A DNA stretch of 6,198 nucleotides, from assembly GCA_030040515.1 (NCBI GenBank), contig JASHTO010000569.1, positions 1 to 6,198 on the forward strand, given 5' to 3'. Numbering within the stretch: the stretch's first letter is position 1; every line of letters begins with the position of its first letter. Of the stretch, positions 1 through 4,312 are shown piece after piece. Below the pieces are notes generated by a model. The model was not told where the DNA came from, did not search any database, and was given only the letters and a program-made list of their open reading frames with translations. Both the position numbers and the translations under genes were made by a program. This DNA is from Terriglobia bacterium (GTDB lineage Bacteria; Acidobacteriota; Terriglobia; UBA7540).

Positions 1-493
1 GGCGAAAGATATCGTGGTCATCATCTTCCAGCACCACACGGCCACCTACTCGCACCGCACGGACCATGGCGCGGACGGCTCCCAGCGGGTCGGGCAGATG
101 TTCCAACAGAAAGCGCGCATGCGCCACATCAAACGTGCCCCATTCGCTATCGCAAAGCGGAAGGGAAGAGACATCCCCCTGCCGCAGGTCGACCAGATTC
201 TCTTCATTCGCCGCGACAGCTTGGCGTCGTGCCTCGGCAATCTGCTCCACGCTGCGCTCAATTCCCAGCGCTCGCCCGGTCGAGCCTGCCGCTCGCGCCA
301 TTCTCCGCGTCAACTGCGCCAACCCGCAACCGGCGTCGAGGATTTTCTCCCCACCGCGCAGCCGCAATTCGCGTAGCGATCCCTCATTCAGCAGGTCATT
401 CAATTTGGAAAGGCGAGCCTGCTCATCCGGAGCCGTTCCGTGCAGATATTCTGACGCTCGGACATTGGTCGCTTGTGATCGGGTGGAATTCAT
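1..493 (-). CDS. Class I SAM-dependent methyltransferase, C-terminus cut off by window edge
   Basis: Probably a cytoplasmic methyltransferase that moves a methyl group from S-adenosylmethionine to an unknown small-molecule acceptor. The first 164 residues are visible and the frame is still open at base 1. SAM-binding motif I is ILDAGCGLAQ (residues 51-60). The acidic residue that normally holds the ribose is Glu79 in GIERS, motif II contains Asp107 (QGDVSSLP), and FDVAHARFLLEHLPDP (121-136) matches the segment seen in UbiE/Methyltransf_11/25-type enzymes. VRVGGRVVLEDDDH (147-160) is the usual late strand after the motif-III region. ATG 493 is the first possible start after an in-frame TGA about 40 bases upstream, but the nearest purine-rich sequence (GAGGAG, 529-534) lies 34-35 bases away, too far for a normal ribosome-binding site. 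It follows the exported-protein gene by 81 bp on the same strand. The fold is secure; the substrate cannot be judged. Confidence 0.88.
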   Translation of the reverse strand, partial: MNSTRSQATNVRASEYLHGTAPDEQARLSKLNDLLNEGSLRELRLRGGEKILDAGCGLAQLTRRMARAAGSTGRALGIERSVEQIAEARRQAVAANEENLVDLRQGDVSSLPLCDSEWGTFDVAHARFLLEHLPDPLGAVRAMVRAVRVGGRVVLEDDDHDIFR

Positions 494-574
494 GGTGTAT
501 GACGCTGCGGCTGGTGACGAGAAGGCAACTCCTCACACTGGTCTGATGGTCAAGGGATTATGACCGGGTCTCCT

Positions 575-1792
575 TCACGGCATGGCCTTAGAAGAGCGCT
601 TGGCGACCAGCAGGTTGCTTGAGCCTTTAACATCCACATAGCCGTAACGGAAACCCAACTTGCGCTGCGGCTGGGCAGCCCACAGATTCTTGAACTCATC
701 GCTGATCTGATCGTCCGGGCAGTCGTCAAAGCACATGGCCCCCTGAAAATTGCCGTAGGTGGTCAGAACAAACCCCGCTTTGCGGGCATCGTCGGGAGGA
801 ATCCCCGTATCGTCGGAAATCATGAACGCCATGTTGTCGAGCAGGTAATTGCGGATGCGCGAAAAACGCGGGTTCCACAGGCAATAGCTGGCGGCTTTGG
901 TCATCGCCGCCACCTTCCCCTGGCTTTGCAGATAGTGCAGAATCGGGCCATCCTTCCTCAAGGAATCGTCGCGCAGGTTCGCCGCGATGTGGCGATGGAT
1001 GCGCAGGGGGCCGTCGCTGCCTACCGGCCGAAATACCAGTTCGGAATTGGCAAAGGCCTCGGAGAAATCCGGCGACGTCCACTTGCCATGGCGGGCCGGG
1101 GCGGTACGGTTCTCCATCGAGGCCACTTCTTCCGCCGTGTAATAATGCAGCGAACCGTCGGGTTGCACGCGGAAATAGCGCAAGGCCACAGGCTCAAATC
1201 CGTGTACGGCCAGTGCCACAAGGAAGTAGGAGAGTTGGCCGGGAAGGTCGCCCTGCTGGGAGCTCATCAGAGTTTCACTGGTGCTGTCGTTTGCGGCCAG
1301 CAGCCAGCCGATGTGGCGGTCAACCACGCTGAGGCTCTCATCCAGGCTCGCATTATCCATTTTCATAATACGGCGGGGATCGCCGGCCAGCTCCAGGGAA
1401 AGGGTGGTAATCCGGCGAGCATTGGGATAAGTGGTTAGCGCGGCCAGCAAGTCGCCGCCCCCGAAAGGATAAACCACCGTGTCCGGCAAATCTTTGGGGC
1501 GCAATGCCGCGAAAAACGGTTTGGCGCGCGCCAGGTAGCCGCGGCGATAGCGCTCCATTTGCGCCTTGAGGGTCTGGCAGTGCCGGTCCACGATTTTCTG
1601 ATCAGGGTCAGCCGGAAGCGCAGCGTTGCCGCTGCACGCCACGACGCGATAGAGCAGCTTGGCTTCCGCCGCGAAGTCCTCGCCAAGCGCGCTTTCCATC
1701 TGTGCTGCCGCTCTGACCGTGGAAAACAGACAGATGCCCGCCAGCAGCAAGGTTCGCCTTCCAATTGCTGTCAAGAGTCCGGGACGATTCAA
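575..1792 (-). CDS. Exported protein of unknown function (405 aa)
   Basis: I do not recognise this family. The frame is open from a TTG at 1828, but a strong AGGAGAAGGA lies just upstream of a second TTG at 1792. That later start gives a clean signal peptide: basic start with Arg12-Arg13, hydrophobic core TLLLAGICLFSTV (14-26), and an AxA site ending at Ala30 before Gln31. The mature protein of about 375 residues has no further membrane segment. It has five cysteines (53, 72, 304, 354, 358); C53/C72 and C354/C358 could form disulfides if it resides in the periplasm. Notable segments are VVYPFGGGDLLAAL (106-119), YCLWNPRFSRIRNYLLDN (303-320) and MISDDTGIPPDD (324-335). No catalytic motif I can name is evident, and no lipobox is seen. 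A promoter-like sequence lies at 1928-1936. Being a real gene is well supported by codon pattern and signal peptide; the function is open. Confidence 0.85.
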   Translation of the reverse strand: MNRPGLLTAIGRRTLLLAGICLFSTVRAAAQMESALGEDFAAEAKLLYRVVACSGNAALPADPDQKIVDRHCQTLKAQMERYRRGYLARAKPFFAALRPKDLPDTVVYPFGGGDLLAALTTYPNARRITTLSLELAGDPRRIMKMDNASLDESLSVVDRHIGWLLAANDSTSETLMSSQQGDLPGQLSYFLVALAVHGFEPVALRYFRVQPDGSLHYYTAEEVASMENRTAPARHGKWTSPDFSEAFANSELVFRPVGSDGPLRIHRHIAANLRDDSLRKDGPILHYLQSQGKVAAMTKAASYCLWNPRFSRIRNYLLDNMAFMISDDTGIPPDDARKAGFVLTTYGNFQGAMCFDDCPDDQISDEFKNLWAAQPQRKLGFRYGYVDVKGSSNLLVAKRSSKAMP

Positions 1793-1802
1793 GACGGTTC
1801 TT

Positions 1803-1812
1803 TCCTTCTCCT
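1803..1812 (-). promoter_or_regulatory. Ribosome-binding site that fixes the TTG start at 1792
   Basis: On the minus strand this reads AGGAGAAGGA. Its AAGGA part ends 10 bases before TTG 1792. The sequence lies inside the open frame that begins at TTG 1828, so that longer start would place the site within the coding region. The shorter protein also has a more normal signal-peptide n-region. Confidence 0.65.
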
Positions 1813-1927
1813 GATTTCGCCGTCGCAATGCCGGGATCGATCAGTGCTGAATGCGAGCAAAGTGCCGCGTTCGTCGTTCCGATGCGCGAATATCCCCCCT
1901 CGCGCCGCCACCCACCGCAAACTAGCA

Positions 1928-1936
1928 ATTATACCA
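1928..1936 (-). promoter_or_regulatory. Extended -10 promoter for the exported-protein gene
   Basis: The minus strand reads TGGTATAAT, an exact match to the extended -10 consensus (TGnTATAAT) in an otherwise GC-rich stretch. The -35 region is poor (TTCATC or TCATCA at 17-18 bp), as is usual for extended -10 promoters. Transcription would start near 1920, leaving a leader of roughly 128 bases before TTG 1792. I see no riboswitch or other recognisable structure in that leader. Confidence 0.5.
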
Positions 1937-1995
1937 AGTTGCGGCGCCGATGATGAAATCCATCGTCCTCCGAGAATGGGCTTGTCCACTCGTGT

Positions 1996-2007
1996 TGCGC
2001 CGGCGCA
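1996..2007. repeat. 12-bp perfect palindrome TGCGCCGGCGCA
   Basis: A perfect self-complementary 12-mer, about 20 bases past the epimerase stop codon and upstream of the next promoter. It could be part of a weak transcription end or a protein-binding site. It has no proper loop and no T-run, so it is not a standard intrinsic terminator, and GC-only palindromes of this size occur by chance in GC-rich DNA. Confidence 0.3.
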
Positions 2008-2010
2008 GTC

Positions 2011-2040
2011 TCACGGCAATTCCCGCGTCACGGCGAATTC
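2011..2040. repeat. Short direct repeat straddling the epimerase stop codon
   Basis: TCACGGCAATTC (2011-2022) and TCACGGCGAATTC (2028-2040) are near-identical and differ by one inserted G. The stop codon of the epimerase gene is part of the second copy. This may reflect a small local duplication at the 3' end of the gene. Confidence 0.45.
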
Positions 2041-3014
2041 GGCGAGCTTGCCCTGCGTGCCGCCAGAAATTCTTCTAGAGCCTGCCGCGAGGTGCAGTGC
2101 GGCGTGAATCCGAACGCACTCTTCAATCGTGACGTGTCTCCCACCCACGGGTAGCGGATCAGGTCAAGCATGCCCGCGGGAAATGGCGAAAGCCGCAGCT
2201 TCCAGAGCAAGCCGGTGAGCGGATAGAGAATCCACGCCGGCACCGCGCAAGGCCTTTTGCCCGCAGCGCGCACCACCTCGCTGTAGCGGAGCGTGCCGTC
2301 ACCCGCGCAATTGAATATGCCGCCCGATTCGGCCTTTACAGCGCGCAGGAGGATTTCGGCCATGTCTTCCTCCGAGAGAAACTGGAACGGCGGGTCGGCG
2401 CCACGCACCCGGAAGACCCACGGAAACCGCCGTCCCGGCCAATCGAGCATCTTCGCCGCGATGTTGCGCGTGTTCGGACCCAGCACGATGGCGCCGCGCA
2501 GAAGCGTGACCTGAATTTCCGGATGTTCCTCCTGAAAACTCTGCACCACGCGATCGATTTCCGCTTTGTGCGCGGAGTACAGGTAGCGCGGTGTGCCGGT
2601 GGGTTTGGTTTCCTCGTTCAAGGGTTCCTGGTTGGGATTCTGCGGATTGACGTATGCCGTGGTGCTGCCGCAATAGACGACGCGCTTCAAACGCGCTGCC
2701 TCCGCGGCGCGCAGGAAATTGAGCGAGCCCTGAATGTCCACTTCGCGCTGACGGCGCCGGTTGTGCAGAGGATCGAATTGCCAGGCAAGGTGCACGCCGG
2801 CATTGATGCGGCGCCTGGTCCAGAACTCCGTGAGGAGCTCCGGCGGCGCCGCCAGGTCAAAACGCAGAAACTCGGCGGGGCAGGGCAGCGCGAATTCGCG
2901 CCTGCGGATGTCTAAGCCTAGGATGAACTCACAATCGGCATCGGCGGCGAGGCGCGCCATCAGCCGCTGCGCTAGGTATCCGCTGCTCCCGGTGATGGCG
3001 ACGCGGAGTTTCAT
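2028..3014 (-). CDS. NAD-dependent epimerase/dehydratase, extended SDR superfamily
   Basis: A 328-residue cytoplasmic oxidoreductase-type protein, likely acting on a nucleotide-sugar or related substrate. The N-terminal Rossmann fold begins VAITGSSGYLAQ (5-16) with the TGxxGxxx nucleotide loop. Asp35 at the end of strand 2 (ILGLDIR) points to NAD rather than NADP. VVYCGSTTAYV (112-122) supplies Ser117, and Y146-S-A-H-K150 is the catalytic YxxxK pair, so the active site looks intact. The C-terminal third (PPFQFLSEEDMAEILLRA, 208-225; GGIFNCAGDG, 231-240) matches the substrate-binding half of NAD-dependent epimerases (Pfam Epimerase type). The length is typical. The substrate is not deducible: 4-epimerase, dehydratase and reductase roles are all possible. 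ATG 3014 has GGGAG 10 bases upstream. It lies 60 bp downstream of the DUF2461 gene on the same strand, so a shared transcript is plausible. Confidence 0.9.
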   Translation of the reverse strand: MKLRVAITGSSGYLAQRLMARLAADADCEFILGLDIRRREFALPCPAEFLRFDLAAPPELLTEFWTRRRINAGVHLAWQFDPLHNRRRQREVDIQGSLNFLRAAEAARLKRVVYCGSTTAYVNPQNPNQEPLNEETKPTGTPRYLYSAHKAEIDRVVQSFQEEHPEIQVTLLRGAIVLGPNTRNIAAKMLDWPGRRFPWVFRVRGADPPFQFLSEEDMAEILLRAVKAESGGIFNCAGDGTLRYSEVVRAAGKRPCAVPAWILYPLTGLLWKLRLSPFPAGMLDLIRYPWVGDTSRLKSAFGFTPHCTSRQALEEFLAARRASSPNSP

Positions 3015-3074
3015 GTCGAGTGAACTCCCGCCTTTGACAGGATCTGACGGCGGAGGGGCAGAGTGGCCAAAGGG

Positions 3075-3812
3075 TTAGCGCAACGCTCTCTTGAGTTCGG
3101 CCTTCCACTTGGGCGAGGCTGCGGACGTGAAGATGAGGAGTGGATTAAGATCGCGAAAAATACCCTCGACGGTTTTGGCAAAACCAGGTGTGGCCAGCCC
3201 GCGCGCGTTGGGAAGGAAAACTTTGCGCACCACCCAGGCTTGCAAAGTTTGCCAATCTTCGTCGCGTCGCGGCAGACCCGGGTGCTGCGCCCAATCGCCT
3301 TTCTCCTCGCGGTGCCAGTAGGTTTCATAACGCCCGGCGCGCACCACGCGAGCGAGAAGTGAATCGAAGGCCTTGCGTTCTTCCAGCACGCGCTTTCGAA
3401 ACACCGTTTCCAACGCCCCCTTGGGCCCTCTCCAGGCGCCGTAGATGTTGAACCCCACGGTGGCACAATCGGCGGAGAGCCCAACGTACAAGCGGCCGCC
3501 GTGGCCGCGGTCGTGCCGATTGTCGTATGCGAAAAGATAGAAATTGGATTTGTAAGGGCTCTTATCCTTGGCGAAACGGATATCGCGATTGATGCGCGAA
3601 AAGCTGCCATTGGTTTTGCCGCCGACCTCAAAATGCGGGTTGAGCTTGAGCAGCGCGGGCGTGAGCGCCTCGAGCAAACCGCGAAATGCCCCGACGACAT
3701 ATTGGTCATAGCGCGCGCGATTGGCGTCAAACCACGCCTTCTGGTTGTGGCGCGCCAACTCTTCGAAGAACAGAAATGAGTCAGGCGTGAAACCCTGAAA
3801 TGTGCTCACCAT
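3075..3812 (-). CDS. DUF2461 / TIGR02453 family protein
   Basis: A 245-residue soluble protein of the widespread DUF2461 family, whose biochemical role is not established to my knowledge. The family hallmarks are clear: an N-terminal FxFFEELARHNQKAWFDAN-like stretch (around residues 13-31) and the signature FSRINRDIRFAKDKSPYKSN (71-90), which is the conserved I-x-R-D-x-R-F-x-K-D-K-S-P-Y-K core. The middle segment (GGRLYVGLSADCATVGFNIY, 105-124) and the rest also read as an intact member of normal length. Two neighbouring starts are possible: GTG 3815 and ATG 3812. I prefer ATG 3812, because GAGGGG sits 5 bases before it but only 2 bases before the GTG. An AT-rich patch with a TTGACA box lies upstream, so the gene probably has its own promoter and may carry the downstream epimerase gene with it. 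Confidence 0.92.
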   Translation of the reverse strand: MVSTFQGFTPDSFLFFEELARHNQKAWFDANRARYDQYVVGAFRGLLEALTPALLKLNPHFEVGGKTNGSFSRINRDIRFAKDKSPYKSNFYLFAYDNRHDRGHGGRLYVGLSADCATVGFNIYGAWRGPKGALETVFRKRVLEERKAFDSLLARVVRAGRYETYWHREEKGDWAQHPGLPRRDEDWQTLQAWVVRKVFLPNARGLATPGFAKTVEGIFRDLNPLLIFTSAASPKWKAELKRALR

Positions 3813-3817
3813 CACAG

Positions 3818-3823
3818 CCCCTC
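3818..3823 (-). promoter_or_regulatory. Ribosome-binding site of the DUF2461 gene
   Basis: The minus strand reads GAGGGG, five bases before ATG 3812. The spacing to the alternative GTG at 3815 would be only two bases, which argues for the ATG. Confidence 0.55.
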
Positions 3824-3854
3824 GCCGAAGCTCTTGGTCTGCGAAACTTATTTA

Positions 3855-3882
3855 GAAATACAATTCTTATAAATAATGTCAA
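3855..3882 (-). promoter_or_regulatory. Candidate promoter in an AT-rich patch upstream of the DUF2461 gene
   Basis: The minus strand has a perfect -35 box TTGACA (3877-3882) followed after 16 bp by TATTTC (3855-3860), a weak -10. A second -10-like box, TATAAG (3866-3871), lies between them but is too close to use the same -35. The surrounding 61 bases (3844-3904) contain only nine G or C, against a GC-rich background. An imperfect dyad (CTTAT at 3866-3870, ATAAG at 3891-3895) spans the -35 box and could be an operator. The promoter identity is likely; the exact -10 is not certain. Confidence 0.45.
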
Positions 3883-3926
3883 TATTTAAAATAAGCTTAA
3901 ACTTCGAAAGTCCGGCCCTTCCGCCC

Positions 3927-4229
3927 TCAGGATTTCTGATTGACCGGTGAAAGGCCCTCGGTGGGCCAGGCAAAATCTTGGAACTGGCCGGTTTGATCAA
4001 ATGCCCCTTCCGGGATCGGTTTCGGGGGGTCCGCGTCGATGCCGGCCCCGCGAACCTTCGCCAGCACCTCTGCTTCGTGAAGGCGCGAGGCGTCGTATTC
4101 GACAAACAAGTCTTGGCCCTCGATGTCGAGCCCGCGAATTCCGTAAATGGTGGAGAGCGCCGCGAGGTGTTTATAGTCCCCGGGGGTCAGTTCTTTTTTC
4201 AATTTGCACCGCGTTTTCAAGAATGTCAT
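3927..4229 (-). CDS. Small HMA-like protein lacking the CxxC metal site
   Basis: A 100-residue soluble protein just downstream of copA. Residues 4-66 can be laid over a heavy-metal-associated (HMA, ferredoxin-like) domain: strand 1 LKTRCKLKK, helix 1 around DYKHLAALSTIYG (18-30), strand 2 IRGLDIEG (31-38), strand 3 DLFVEYDA (40-47), helix 2 HEAEVLAKVRGAG (51-63), then IDADPP. The VEYD and AGIDA segments resemble those of copper chaperone domains. However, the loop that should carry MxCxxC reads ELTPGDYK, and the only cysteine is Cys8 within strand 1. The last 30 residues are a Pro/Gly-rich tail. If the fold is right, it may be a non-metallated regulator or partner of the ATPase rather than a chaperone. 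That is inference from shape and position only. The frame extends to TTG 4250, but AGGAG six bases before ATG 4229 marks the start. Confidence 0.75.
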   Translation of the reverse strand: MTFLKTRCKLKKELTPGDYKHLAALSTIYGIRGLDIEGQDLFVEYDASRLHEAEVLAKVRGAGIDADPPKPIPEGAFDQTGQFQDFAWPTEGLSPVNQKS

Positions 4230-4235
4230 CAAGCT

Positions 4236-4240
4236 CTCCT
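4236..4240 (-). promoter_or_regulatory. Ribosome-binding site of the HMA-like gene
   Basis: The minus strand reads AGGAG with a six-base spacer to ATG 4229. This chooses the ATG over the in-frame TTG at 4250, which would place the site inside the coding sequence. Confidence 0.65.
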
Positions 4241-4255
4241 GGTTTGACAAGCTGA

Positions 4256-4283
4256 AACTCGAAATTCGGAACTCGAAATTCGG
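4256..4283. repeat. Perfect tandem 14-bp repeat between copA and the HMA-like gene
   Basis: Two adjacent identical copies of AACTCGAAATTCGG (4256-4269 and 4270-4283). Each copy is itself two related 7-mers, AACTCGA and AATTCGG, giving a heptad period. The repeat sits between the copA stop and the next gene's ribosome-binding site. Confidence 0.8.
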
Positions 4284-4309
4284 GCACTGCGTGCGAGTTT
4301 CGGATTTCG
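4260..4309 (-). promoter_or_regulatory. Imperfect hairpin after copA (possible attenuator or RNA-stability element)
   Basis: Arms 4260-4275 and 4294-4309 are complementary at 14 of 16 positions, with an 18-base loop. In the minus-strand transcript the two mismatches are C-A and A-C; on the plus strand they would be G-T wobbles. The hairpin begins a few bases after the copA stop codon. There is no T-run after it, so it is not a classic intrinsic terminator. It may tune expression of the downstream HMA-like gene relative to copA, which is inference. Confidence 0.4.
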
Positions 4310-4312
4310 CTC

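Noticed and set aside
525..553. TTGACC as a -35 box for the methyltransferase gene
   Set aside because: The sequence 17 bp downstream (AGTTGC) does not resemble a -10 box, so I do not call a promoter here.
926..1438. 170-codon plus-strand open frame inside the exported-protein gene
   Set aside because: It is antisense to a gene with a signal peptide, ribosome-binding site and promoter; it has no recognisable motif and no support of its own.
1559..2107. 182-codon plus-strand open frame spanning the intergenic region and two gene ends
   Set aside because: It crosses the 5' end of the exported-protein gene and the 3' end of the epimerase gene antisense to both, and its translation looks random.
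3015..3074. CCGCC/GGCGG pairing between the DUF2461 and epimerase genes as a terminator
   Set aside because: The stem is only five bases with a loop of about 17 and no T-run; too weak to call.
3011..3730. 239-codon minus-strand open frame overlapping the DUF2461 gene
   Set aside because: It is the same strand in another frame. Its translation is Ser/Arg/Pro-rich, while the DUF2461 frame carries the full family signature.
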